Assembly: GCA_964432835.1 (NCBI GenBank)
Contig: CAYSPA010000030.1
Span: forward strand, 1-13,207
Direction of reading: 5' to 3'
DNA: 13,207 nt
Origin: B18-G2 sp964432835
GTDB lineage: Archaea; Thermoplasmatota; E2; DHVEG-1; B18-G2
Positions 7,453-13,183 of this stretch are shown here, one piece after another. Position 1 is the stretch's first letter, and each line of letters opens with the position of its first letter. The notes under the pieces were generated by a model. The model was not told where the DNA came from. It did no database searches and saw only the letters and a program-made list of their open reading frames with translations. The position numbers and the translations under genes were made by a program.

Positions 7453-7735
7453 GAGGAGAACAAATCTAGCCCGCAAGAAACTATTAGGATGTATGGATGT
7501 CTACCATCCGTTGCCATAACGGATGGTGGTTCGTGGTACCTCGTGCTGAGAAGGTATGGTACAGGGTGGTATCTGGTGGAGTAAGGAATTACATTGGAAG
7601 ATCGATAGAAACGGTCAAGGAACAAGACAAGGGTATTCGACGATCACTTCCCAAGTGAGAAGTGAAAGGTAGAACATGTTTATAGATGGTTGAACCTGTA
7701 CGTATTCTATTATGATTGGATCTGTAGTATTTTGC
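7453..7735 (+). pseudogene. Decayed DDE transposase, IS6/IS240-like (C-terminal part)
   Basis: No intact gene exists here, but the plus strand spells broken pieces of a DDE transposase. Frame A from 7501 reads LPSVAITDGGSWYLVLRRYG, containing the second catalytic Asp (codon 7522), and stops at 7582. The frame starting at 7578 reads VRNYIGRSIETVKE with the catalytic Glu at 7608 and the following Lys. Frame A resumes about 7621 with TRVFDDHFPSEK, a TGA at 7663 where Trp is expected, then KVEHVYRWLNLYVFYYDW. Upstream, ARKKLLGCMDVYHP (7469-7510) sits in yet another frame. The order DGG-WY, RN-I-R-E-K, F-HFP and a final FYY matches archaeal IS6-like transposases. At least two frameshifts and one nonsense change are visible. 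The N-terminal domain is missing, because the membrane-protein promoter lies there. No terminal inverted repeats were found. The exact family is uncertain. Confidence 0.7.
7503..7527. repeat. Perfect 10-bp inverted repeat with 5-nt loop
   Basis: ACCATCCGTT (7503-7512) and AACGGATGGT (7518-7527) are exact reverse complements around GCCAT. The hairpin sits within the transposase remnant, over the codons leading to its Asp motif. No T-run follows, so a simple terminator is unlikely. Confidence 0.8.
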
Positions 7736-7868
7736 CCTGCACAGACTCTCACCGGTCTTCCATGAGAAGGGGATAGAGGTCAAGGGCGAATTTGAGAGAG
7801 GTTACTATAGCATTTTGTAGATACTCCGCAATGCTTAAGTTGACGGTACCAGACTCGGTTTCGTTAAG

Positions 7869-7877
7869 TTTATACAT
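7869..7877 (+). promoter_or_regulatory. TATA-like box for the PAS gene
   Basis: TTTATACAT is centred about 58 bases before the ATG at 7931. Initiation roughly 26 bases downstream would give a leader of about 30 bases that includes the ribosome site GAGGGGAT (7917-7924). Confidence 0.4.
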
Positions 7878-7930
7878 GATATACCCGATCTCCCACAGAG
7901 TTTGTTGAAAAGAAAAGAGGGGATAAGATA

Positions 7931-8341
7931 ATGGAAGATGTGATTGATTTGGATACCGGCGAATTAAACCAGAGGGAAATCAAGGCAATAATGAATACTC
8001 TCCCGATAGATGTAACCTTTGTAGACAAAGATGATACAGTCAGATACTTCAACAGACCCGAGGAGAGAATATTTCCCAGAACAAAATCCGTTATAGGGAG
8101 AAGGGTTCAGATGTGCCATCCACAAAAGAGTCTGCATGTTGTAAATAGAATTTTGCAAGATTTCAGGGAAGGTAAAAGAGATGTTGCCGAATTCTGGATA
8201 AACGTGAAAGGGAGACTTATTTATATAAGATACTTTGCCGTCAGGGACAGAAATGGAGAATACCTTGGAACGCTCGAGGTTACGCAGGACATAACGGAGA
8301 TAAAGAAAATTGAGGGAGAAAAAAGGTTGCTGGATGATTAG
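7931..8341 (+). CDS. Stand-alone PAS domain protein (PAS_10 type)
   Basis: This 136-residue soluble protein consists almost entirely of one PAS sensor domain (about 18-125). Diagnostic features are LPIDVTFVDKDDTVRYFN, the GRRVQMCHPQKS stretch with a Cys-His pair that might bind a ligand such as heme or metal (inference), the VAEFWI strand, and IRYFAVRDRNGEYLGTLE running into QDITEIKKIEGE. This is the PAS_10-type domain usually found at the C-terminus of DUF438/hemerythrin-like proteins. Here the DUF438 and hemerythrin parts are absent and no output domain follows, so it may act as a separate ligand sensor or be what remains of a larger gene. GAGGGGAT (7917-7924) lies six bases before the ATG, which supports it being expressed as it stands. 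It lies between two transposase remnants. Confidence 0.88.
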   Translation: MEDVIDLDTGELNQREIKAIMNTLPIDVTFVDKDDTVRYFNRPEERIFPRTKSVIGRRVQMCHPQKSLHVVNRILQDFREGKRDVAEFWINVKGRLIYIRYFAVRDRNGEYLGTLEVTQDITEIKKIEGEKRLLDD

Positions 8342-8356
8342 GCGGAAATTTTTATT

Positions 8357-8557
8357 AAACCTTCTAACCGATTTTTTTCCGAGTTCAAGGGCTATGGAAG
8401 CTGGTATAGCTCTTTGTCTCATCTCCCCTATAAAGTTATAGATTGTTCTCCTCAAATCGAGAAAAGCGTTTGCAGATTCAAATGACTTGAAACAACGCAT
8501 CACTTTGAATCTCAATCCATATCCTTTGCATACCATAAGAATGCAATGGATTTTCAT
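8357..8557 (-). pseudogene. C-terminal transposase remnant (DDE/integrase core)
   Basis: On the minus strand an open frame reads GLRFKVMRCFKSFESANAFL, then RRTIYNFIGEMRQRAIPASI and ALELGKK. This is the tail of a DDE transposase: K-MRGFKS-ESA-FL, a YNFIRPH-like segment, then TPAE-AGI-L-LG. The RPH motif is degraded to GEM and the TPAE motif to IPAS. Only about 60 residues survive. Upstream the frame reaches a stop at 8579-8581 with no catalytic residues, and downstream it runs into the PAS gene antisense. It is on the opposite strand to the remnant at 7453-7735 and has different sequence, so it probably comes from a second element. It is unlikely to be functional. Confidence 0.6.
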
Positions 8558-8628
8558 GCTATAAATTAACTCTAAGGTTTAAAGAGGGTGAAAATTATCC
8601 ACAGGATTCTGGTTTGTGGTCATTTGTA

Positions 8629-8829
8629 TCAGCGAGTGGTTTCGTTTATATAGAATATCTCGCCATCGTGAAAAACTTCTTTCAGTTCTCCTTTCTGCAC
8701 CATATCGTCTATATCATCCCAAGTCAGATTGTAACTTTCAAGGATATCTTTCATGAGAGACCTCCTTATCGGATGTATCGATGCGAGGTCCAGTATCTTT
8801 CCCTTGATTATTTCCTTATCCATATCCAT
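8629..8829 (-). CDS. Small 66-residue protein, winged-helix-like
   Basis: This is a 66-residue acidic protein I do not recognise as a named family. The sequence suggests a minimal helix-turn-helix fold: a helix around 5-14, SLMKDILESYNLTWDDIDDM as two helices (about 24-43), then GELKEVFHDGEIFYI as a possible two-strand wing. No cysteines, no membrane segment and no signal peptide are present. The gene is supported by GAGGGGAT (minus strand, 8844-8837) seven bases before the ATG at 8829, and by its position 23 bases after the uracil-DNA glycosylase gene on the same strand. A second ATG at 8823 is possible. It may be a transcription factor or a protein-binding adaptor; DNA binding is an inference. 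Confidence 0.7.
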   Translation of the reverse strand: MDMDKEIIKGKILDLASIHPIRRSLMKDILESYNLTWDDIDDMVQKGELKEVFHDGEIFYINETTR

Positions 8830-8852
8830 ACTTTTTATCCCCTCGTCAGAGG

Positions 8853-9449
8853 TTAATCTTTCTTTGCTCCTTTGACGTATGCACGCAGTATTAAAAAATC
8901 ATTGGTGAGAACTTGTTTCATTTTTGGGTTGTACACAGCAGTAGCTGGATGGTACATGGTGACGATTGTTTTCTCGGATTTAAACACCTTTCCATGTATT
9001 CTGCTTATCGGCTCACTCTTTAAGCCATATCTATTCAGCACATAACGAGTGGCGAAATTGCCCAGTGTTACGATTATATCAGGGTTAATGATTTCTATCT
9101 GTTTATCGAGGTACGGTGAACATGCCCTTATTTCTTCATCCAAGGGATCTCTGTTGTTCGGTGGTCTGCATTTCAGAACGTTTGTGATGTAAATATCCTC
9201 TCTTTTCAATCCCGCTATCTCCAGCAATTCATCAAGAAACTTTCCCGCTCTGCCAACGAATGGTCTTCCATTAACATCTTCCCAGTAACCTGGAGCCTCA
9301 CCCACGAAGAGAATTTTTGACTCAATGGAACCCTCTCCAACGACCGGATTTTTTCTGCTCTTCCACAGGTTGCACTTCTTACACCTCTTTATGTCTTCTT
9401 CGATCTTTTTCCACCGTGAATACCTGTCTCCATTTTTCCCTTCCATCAT
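8853..9449 (-). CDS. udg: Type-4 uracil-DNA glycosylase, Fe-S
   Basis: This 198-residue family 4 (thermophilic) uracil-DNA glycosylase removes uracil arising from cytosine deamination, starting base excision repair. The four cluster cysteines are C23, C26 (KRCKKC), C94 (VLKCRPPNNRDP) and C110, with spacing as in characterised thermophile enzymes. Catalytic and base-binding motifs are GEAPGYWEDVNGRPFVGRAG (50-69) and MYHPAT (165-170), with VTLGNFA (127-133) as the internal strand. Length and motif order are normal. The start is the ATG at 9449, six bases after GGTGA; a second ATG at 9446 would also be in range. It sits 47 bases downstream of thioredoxin and 23 bases upstream of the 66-residue gene, forming a three-gene minus-strand operon. 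Type-4 enzymes are common in archaea and thermophilic bacteria. Confidence 0.96.
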   Translation of the reverse strand: MMEGKNGDRYSRWKKIEEDIKRCKKCNLWKSRKNPVVGEGSIESKILFVGEAPGYWEDVNGRPFVGRAGKFLDELLEIAGLKREDIYITNVLKCRPPNNRDPLDEEIRACSPYLDKQIEIINPDIIVTLGNFATRYVLNRYGLKSEPISRIHGKVFKSEKTIVTMYHPATAVYNPKMKQVLTNDFLILRAYVKGAKKD

Positions 9450-9496
9450 GAGATGTCACCCGGTACCTGATAATTTGAAATGAGGATCGAAAATTA

Positions 9497-9877
9497 TCAT
9501 CGCTCAACGCTTTTGAGGAGTTCGTCTATTATTTTCTTCATATCCCCAACCGATCTCAAGCCCGTTACAGTTTTCAATCTTTTACCATAACTGAAGAAGA
9601 TAACAGATGGCACACTTGTTATCTTGTGCTCACTCGCTATTTTTTCATTCTCCTCAACATTGATTCTGCCAAAAGCAACCTTGCCCTTGTAAAGTTTTGA
9701 TAATCTCCTGAATCTTGGAATCATATCCCTGCATGGCTTGCACCAGTTAGCATAGAAATCTACGGCGGATAAAGAATATCTGCACACGAAATCTTCAAAT
9801 GAGTTGGAATCGAGTGACACCACATGATCGGGAAAAGTTCGCTCATCACCTTTAGGGCATTTCTTTCTCCCGAACAT
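9497..9877 (-). CDS. Thioredoxin-family protein
   Basis: This is a 126-residue thioredoxin fold protein for dithiol-disulfide exchange in the cytosol. The active site is ANWCKPC (C46, C49) and the cis-proline is in ITSVPSV (P90). The N-terminus MFGRKKCPKG carries an extra Cys at position 7 and is about 20 residues longer than minimal thioredoxins. The start chosen is the ATG at 9877. The alternative TTG at 9898 adds seven residues but lies only about ten bases from an AATTAATTAA promoter-like block (about 9903-9912), whereas ATG 9877 is about 30 bases from it, as in a leaderless transcript. No ribosome site is seen. It leads the operon with uracil-DNA glycosylase and a small protein and may keep repair or peroxidase proteins reduced (inference). 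Confidence 0.93.
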   Translation of the reverse strand: MFGRKKCPKGDERTFPDHVVSLDSNSFEDFVCRYSLSAVDFYANWCKPCRDMIPRFRRLSKLYKGKVAFGRINVEENEKIASEHKITSVPSVIFFSYGKRLKTVTGLRSVGDMKKIIDELLKSVER

Positions 9878-9987
9878 GTATGATGAGCGTATGCTCAATC
9901 TGCTTAATTAATTGTTGGATGGAGTGGTTTCGGTCTTTTTATCCTGCACATCCCGCACATCGTGAGATGACGGCGCCGTGCACACAG

Positions 9988-9996
9988 TATTAATAT
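9988..9996 (+). promoter_or_regulatory. TATA-like box for the ogg gene
   Basis: TATTAATAT is centred about 33 bases before the ATG at 10025, giving an expected leader of only about seven bases; no ribosome site is present. The short divergent spacer to thioredoxin also holds the palindromes CGGCGCCG (9971-9978) and GTGCAC (9978-9983), possible protein-binding sites. Confidence 0.45.
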
Positions 9997-10024
9997 CGCG
10001 TGTTGTTTTTACCGTGCTACAATT

Positions 10025-10666
10025 ATGAGAGTGGAGGAGCTAAAAGAGAGATATCGCGAGATGAAAGATGTTATAGAGAAGAGACTGGAAGAATTTGACA
10101 GATTGTGGAAGGAGGGGAGTGAAGAAGAAATATTTGCGGATTTTCTGTTTTGCTTACTTACTCCCCAGTCGAGAGCTAAATCATGCTGGAGAGCGGTTGA
10201 ACGGCTGGTTGAAAAGGGTCTTCTTTTGAATGGTGGCGAAAGAGATATTGAAGATGTTCTGAAGGGAGTGAGGTTCAGGAAAAACAAGGCAAGATATATC
10301 GTGGAGGCAAGAAAGCTCTTTACCAGAGAAGGGCGGTTAGAGATTAAGAAGTTCATAAGCTCGTTTGAAGATGTAAAGGCATTGAGAGAGTGGCTTGTCA
10401 GAAACGTTAAAGGAATGGGTTACAAAGAAGCCAGTCATTTTCTCAGAAATATAGGTTTAGGTAAGGATATGGCCATACTCGACAGGCATATTCTGAAAAA
10501 TCTAAAGACGTTTGGAGTGATAAATGATATACCAAGATCTCTCGGTGGAAAAAAATACTTGGAGATAGAAGAGAAGATGAGGGAGTTTTCATATGAGATA
10601 GGGATACCAATCTCTCATCTAGATCTTCTTTTCTGGAGTAGACAAACCGGAGAGATTTTCAAATAG
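10025..10666 (+). CDS. ogg: Archaeal 8-oxoguanine DNA glycosylase/AP lyase (Ogg2 type)
   Basis: This 213-residue enzyme of the helix-hairpin-helix-GPD superfamily excises 8-oxoguanine from DNA and cleaves the abasic strand. Signature elements are FLFCLLTPQSRAKSCWRAVE (40-59), the hairpin RNVKGMGYKEASHFLRNIG with catalytic Lys129, and AILDRHILKNL with the catalytic Asp153. The protein ends in TGEIFK; a C-terminal lysine taking part in base recognition is a known feature of this archaeal family. There is no Fe-S cluster loop, unlike endonuclease III. The ATG at 10025 is the only suitable start, with a TATA box about 33 bases upstream. It is divergent from the thioredoxin-uracil glycosylase operon, so two base-excision enzymes share one promoter spacer. 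The last eight bases overlap the convergent Lrp gene. Confidence 0.94.
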   Translation: MRVEELKERYREMKDVIEKRLEEFDRLWKEGSEEEIFADFLFCLLTPQSRAKSCWRAVERLVEKGLLLNGGERDIEDVLKGVRFRKNKARYIVEARKLFTREGRLEIKKFISSFEDVKALREWLVRNVKGMGYKEASHFLRNIGLGKDMAILDRHILKNLKTFGVINDIPRSLGGKKYLEIEEKMREFSYEIGIPISHLDLLFWSRQTGEIFK

Positions 10667-11105
10667 TTTCGTTTCTGATGTTTTTAATCTCTTCCAGAAG
10701 AATTGCGGGACACAAGCGCTTTACTCCATCTATTTTACCAATCTGCTCTGTCAGTATCTTTGAGAGGTGCTCTCCATCTCTGGCCCACACTTCAGCCATT
10801 ATCATGTGGTCACCTGCAGAAAGATAAACTGCCTTTACCTCCTTTACTTCAGATAACTTCTTGGCCACATCAAGTAACCTGGTGGGCTCCACATCCAGAC
10901 CCAAGAACGTGATGCTGTTGTATCCCAGCTTTTTGGGTTCCACATCTATCGTGTATCTTTTTATTATACCCTCTTTCTCCATGGCCTCTATTCTTTTTCT
11001 GACTGCTCCTTCGCTCAATCCAACCTTTTCGGCGATCTTGGTGAAAGGGGTTCTCGCGTTTTGCAGAAGTATATACAATATCTCTCTATCGATTTCATCC
11101 ACCAT
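10659..11105 (-). CDS. Lrp/AsnC family transcriptional regulator
   Basis: This 148-residue DNA-binding regulator has an N-terminal helix-turn-helix (about 3-52: IDREILYILLQNARTPFTKI, then GLSEGAVRKRIEAMEKEGII) and a C-terminal RAM ligand/oligomerisation domain (about 65-140, with AVYLSAGDHMIMAEVWARD). Members bind as dimers or octamers and often respond to amino acids or their derivatives; the ligand here is unknown. The start is the ATG at 11105, with GAGGT (11119-11115, minus strand) nine bases upstream and a strong TATA box at 11153-11146. It is divergent from the peroxiredoxin operon across 159 bases, so it may regulate itself and that operon; this is inference from position only. Its 3' end overlaps the convergent glycosylase gene by eight bases. 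Confidence 0.95.
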   Translation of the reverse strand: MVDEIDREILYILLQNARTPFTKIAEKVGLSEGAVRKRIEAMEKEGIIKRYTIDVEPKKLGYNSITFLGLDVEPTRLLDVAKKLSEVKEVKAVYLSAGDHMIMAEVWARDGEHLSKILTEQIGKIDGVKRLCPAILLEEIKNIRNETI

Positions 11106-11145
11106 GAACTACGAACCTCGTATAAAATTGATATCTACTTCGTAT

Positions 11146-11153
11146 TATTTATA
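11146..11153 (-). promoter_or_regulatory. TATA box for the Lrp/AsnC gene
   Basis: Minus strand TATAAATA is preceded by a purine-rich CTAAAGA that could act as the TFB-recognition element. It is centred about 44 bases from the ATG at 11105, predicting a leader of about 19 bases that contains the GAGGT ribosome site. Confidence 0.65.
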
Positions 11154-11221
11154 TCTTTAGATTGTCTCATAAACCGTTATGCATAGAAAATCGTAAAATA
11201 TTTTTCGAAATTCGTGACAAA

Positions 11222-11232
11222 AATTATATATA
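11222..11232 (+). promoter_or_regulatory. TATA box for the peroxiredoxin operon
   Basis: AATTATATATA is centred about 38 bases before the ATG at 11265, with the ribosome site GGTGAT at 11256-11261. Nearby dyads TATGCATA (11178-11185) and TTTTTCGAAA (11201-11210) are candidate operators within the divergent spacer. Confidence 0.65.
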
Positions 11233-11264
11233 TTCGGAATGTATATGGATATCCCGGTGATAAA

Positions 11265-11948
11265 ATGGAAGAATATGGAATACCCCTTCTGGGGGAGAAG
11301 TTTCCCGAGATGGAAGTGCAGACAACACATGGAAAGATAAAACTACCAGACAGGTACAAAGGTAAGTGGTTTGTCCTTTTCAGCCATCCCGCCGATTTCA
11401 CGCCGGTATGCACAACAGAATTTGTGGCTTTTCAAGTGAGATACGAAGAGTTTCAAAAACTCAACACAGAGCTAATAGGTCTCAGCATAGACCAGGTGTT
11501 CAGCCATATCAAGTGGGTGGAATGGATAAAGAAGAACGTAAAGGTGAAGAGGAAACCTGTGGAGATCAAATTCCCTATAATTGCGGATGATACTGGAAGA
11601 GTAGCGAAGAGACTGGGATTGATTCACCCGAACAAAGGAACGAACACTGTAAGAGCTGTGTTTATAGTAGATCCAAAAGGAATAATCAGAGCAATACTCT
11701 ACTACCCTCAAGAACTCGGAAGAAACATGGACGAAATTTTACGGATGGTGAAAGGTTTGCAGATATCCGATAAACATGGTGTAGCCATACCCGCAAACTG
11801 GCCAAAGAACGAGATAGTGAAGAGCGATGTTATCATACCACCAGCAAGTAGCGAGAAAGAGGTTGCTAAAAGATGGGAATCTCATCGAAGAGGAGAGATA
11901 AAGTGCCTTGATTGGTGGCTGTGCCATAAAGAGATAGAGGAGGATTAA
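11265..11948 (+). CDS. Peroxiredoxin, archaeal Prx6-like with C-terminal cysteines
   Basis: This 227-residue thiol peroxidase reduces hydrogen peroxide and organic peroxides. The peroxidatic centre is SHPADFTPVCTTEF with Cys49, Thr46 and Pro42; the conserved Arg is in TNTVRAVFIVDPKG (R130). A Prx6-type C-terminal arm carries C214 and C220 in EIKCLDWWLCHK, like archaeal thioredoxin peroxidases in which a C-terminal Cys resolves the sulfenic acid. The start is the ATG at 11265: it has GGTGAT at 11256-11261. A longer frame beginning at the GTG at 11214 would run through the TATA box. It is the first gene of the oxidative-defence set, followed after the assembly gap by desulfoferrodoxin and rubrerythrin. 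The thioredoxin at 9497-9877 is a possible reductant (inference). Confidence 0.96.
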   Translation: MEEYGIPLLGEKFPEMEVQTTHGKIKLPDRYKGKWFVLFSHPADFTPVCTTEFVAFQVRYEEFQKLNTELIGLSIDQVFSHIKWVEWIKKNVKVKRKPVEIKFPIIADDTGRVAKRLGLIHPNKGTNTVRAVFIVDPKGIIRAILYYPQELGRNMDEILRMVKGLQISDKHGVAIPANWPKNEIVKSDVIIPPASSEKEVAKRWESHRRGEIKCLDWWLCHKEIEED

Positions 11949-11951
11949 AAA

Positions 11952-12051
11952 NNNNNNNNNNNNNNNNNNNNNNNNNNNNNNNNNNNNNNNNNNNNNNNNN
12001 NNNNNNNNNNNNNNNNNNNNNNNNNNNNNNNNNNNNNNNNNNNNNNNNNNN
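11952..12051. other. Assembly gap, 100 N
   Basis: Exactly 100 undetermined bases lie here, probably a scaffold join of nominal rather than measured length. The gap hides the region after the peroxiredoxin stop and the 5' end of the desulfoferrodoxin gene. Confidence 0.99.
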
Positions 12052-12053
12052 TG

Positions 12054-12383
12054 CTGCATGCTGGGATAGGAGAACTCGTTTGCTGCGGGCAACCAATGAA
12101 ATTGCTCGAGGTGAAAAAGGAGGAACAGGGATATGAAAAGCATTTACCGGTTGTTGAAAGCAGAGATGAGAAAGCGATTGTTAAGGTTGGCAGCGTTCCT
12201 CATCCCATGGAGAGCGAGCACTACATAGAGATGATAGAAGTTATCACAAGAGATGGAAAAGTATTGAGAAAGTATCTCAATCCGGGAGAAAAACCCGAAG
12301 CAGAGTTTGATGTTGATGTTACCGATGTAAAGGAAGCGAGAGAATACTGCACGATTCATGGTCTGTGGGTAAAAGAAATTTAG
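12054..12383 (+). CDS. dfx: Desulfoferrodoxin (superoxide reductase), 5' end lost in gap
   Basis: This non-heme iron superoxide reductase reduces superoxide to hydrogen peroxide without releasing oxygen. The frame before the ATG at 12096 reads LHAGIGELVCCGQPM, the CC half of the N-terminal desulforedoxin domain, so the protein is a two-iron desulfoferrodoxin whose first roughly 20 residues, with the CXXC pair, lie in the N run. Counting from the internal Met at 12096, the catalytic centre ligands are H16 (YEKHLPVVE), H36 and H42 (SVPHPMESEHYIEM), C85 and H88 (CTIHGLW); the Glu and Lys before H16 are the catalytic loop residues. The ATG at 12096 is not the start, because conserved Cys codons precede it and it lacks a ribosome site. 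Its product peroxide is the substrate of the flanking peroxiredoxin and rubrerythrin. Confidence 0.95.
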   Translation: MHAGIGELVCCGQPMKLLEVKKEEQGYEKHLPVVESRDEKAIVKVGSVPHPMESEHYIEMIEVITRDGKVLRKYLNPGEKPEAEFDVDVTDVKEAREYCTIHGLWVKEI

Positions 12384-12398
12384 GGAGGTGAAAACAAA

Positions 12399-12902
12399 AT
12401 GAGAAAGATGACTGAAAAATCTTTAAATGAAGCTTTTGCAGGCGAAAGCATGGCACACATGAAGTATTTGATATTCAGTGAGGTCGCAGAAAGAGAAGGT
12501 TACTCAAATGTTGCCAGATTGTTCAAGGCTATAGCGTACGCTGAATTCGTGCACGCAAAGAATCATGCAAAGAATCTGACCATGATAAAAGAGACCGCAG
12601 ATAATCTGCAGTCAGCCATAGACGGAGAAACTTTTGAGGTTGAAGAGATGTATCCTGCCTATGATGCCATAGCAAAGCTTCAGGATGAGAAGAATGCACA
12701 AACTGGGATAAAATATGCCCTTGAAGCTGAGAAAATCCATGCAGAGCTGTATCAAAAGGCGAAACAGACTGTACAGACAGGGAAGGATGTGGATATTGGA
12801 GATATATACATATGTCCAATCTGCGGGTACACGCATGTGGGAGGTGAACCTGATAAATGTCCCATCTGTGGTGCACCTGGTAAAGAATTTAAAAAGTTCT
12901 GA
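12399..12902 (+). CDS. rbr: Rubrerythrin
   Basis: This 167-residue non-heme di-iron peroxidase of anaerobes reduces hydrogen peroxide to water using electrons from rubredoxin-like partners. The four-helix ferritin-like domain (about 4-130) has ligands E16 (AGES), E49 and H52 (AEFVH), a Glu group at EVEEMYP (80-86), and E111 and H114 (EAEKIH). The C-terminal rubredoxin domain has CPICG at 139-143 and CPICG at 154-158. This is the classical arrangement at near-normal length, slightly shorter than bacterial forms. The start is the ATG at 12399, seven bases after GGAGGTGA (12384-12391, partly next to the desulfoferrodoxin stop); a second Met follows at codon 4. It is cotranscribed with desulfoferrodoxin (15-base gap) and a 58-residue winged-helix gene (9-base gap). 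Confidence 0.97.
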   Translation: MRKMTEKSLNEAFAGESMAHMKYLIFSEVAEREGYSNVARLFKAIAYAEFVHAKNHAKNLTMIKETADNLQSAIDGETFEVEEMYPAYDAIAKLQDEKNAQTGIKYALEAEKIHAELYQKAKQTVQTGKDVDIGDIYICPICGYTHVGGEPDKCPICGAPGKEFKKF

Positions 12903-12911
12903 GGTGGTTTG

Positions 12912-13088
12912 ATGGATAAGGAAGAAATGGTTCTGGATGCCTTTAAGAAGGCTGGTAAACCCTTGAGACCGGGAGATGTAGCAAAGATCACTGGATTGGA
13001 CAGCAAAGAGGTTTCCAAGATAATAAAGAAGCTGAAGGAGGAAGGAAAACTCATTGTCCCAAAGAGATGCTACTACTCTTTACCTTAG
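12912..13088 (+). CDS. Small winged-helix protein in the rubrerythrin operon
   Basis: This 58-residue protein is almost only a winged helix-turn-helix: a first helix MVLDAFKKAG, a second PGDVAKITG, a recognition-type helix DSKEVSKIIKKLKEEG, then KLIVPKRCYYSL as the wing. It resembles minimal archaeal MarR/ArsR-like DNA-binding modules and could be a local regulator of the oxidative-defence operon, with its single Cys (C53) as a possible redox switch (inference). The coding call rests on the ribosome site GAGGTGG (12901-12907), which begins over the rubrerythrin TGA and precedes the ATG by four bases, on the unbroken frame, and on operon position. The TAG at 13086-13088 ends the operon; no clear hairpin terminator follows. 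Confidence 0.85.
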   Translation: MDKEEMVLDAFKKAGKPLRPGDVAKITGLDSKEVSKIIKKLKEEGKLIVPKRCYYSLP

Positions 13089-13154
13089 ATACTCATAATA
13101 TTCTCAGAAGAGATCGTATTAAAAAGTTGATGCTCCGCGCCCGACGATAACCGT

Positions 13155-13162
13155 TATAAATT
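13155..13162 (+). promoter_or_regulatory. TATA-like box for the gene at 13184
   Basis: TATAAATT within AACCGTTATAAATTTC lies about 26 bases before the ATG at 13184, the spacing of a very short leader, although GAGGGG (13175-13180) could also act as a ribosome site. The 95 bases from 13089 hold nothing else I can support. Confidence 0.45.
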
Positions 13163-13183
13163 TCTTTATGTTATGAGGGGAGC

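Noticed and set aside
7964..8341. Minus-strand frame overlapping the PAS gene as one 197-codon protein
   Set aside because: Only the first part (8557 to about 8357) resembles a transposase; the rest is antisense to the PAS gene.
12096..12383. Intact 95-residue neelaredoxin starting at ATG 12096
   Set aside because: Conserved desulforedoxin residues including CC are encoded directly upstream in frame, and there is no ribosome site before this ATG.
11172..13157. Shared AACCGTTAT in front of two transcription units (11172-11180 and 13149-13157)
   Set aside because: A nine-base match is weak, and a nearly identical string also occurs inside the membrane-protein gene near 7226, so chance is likely.
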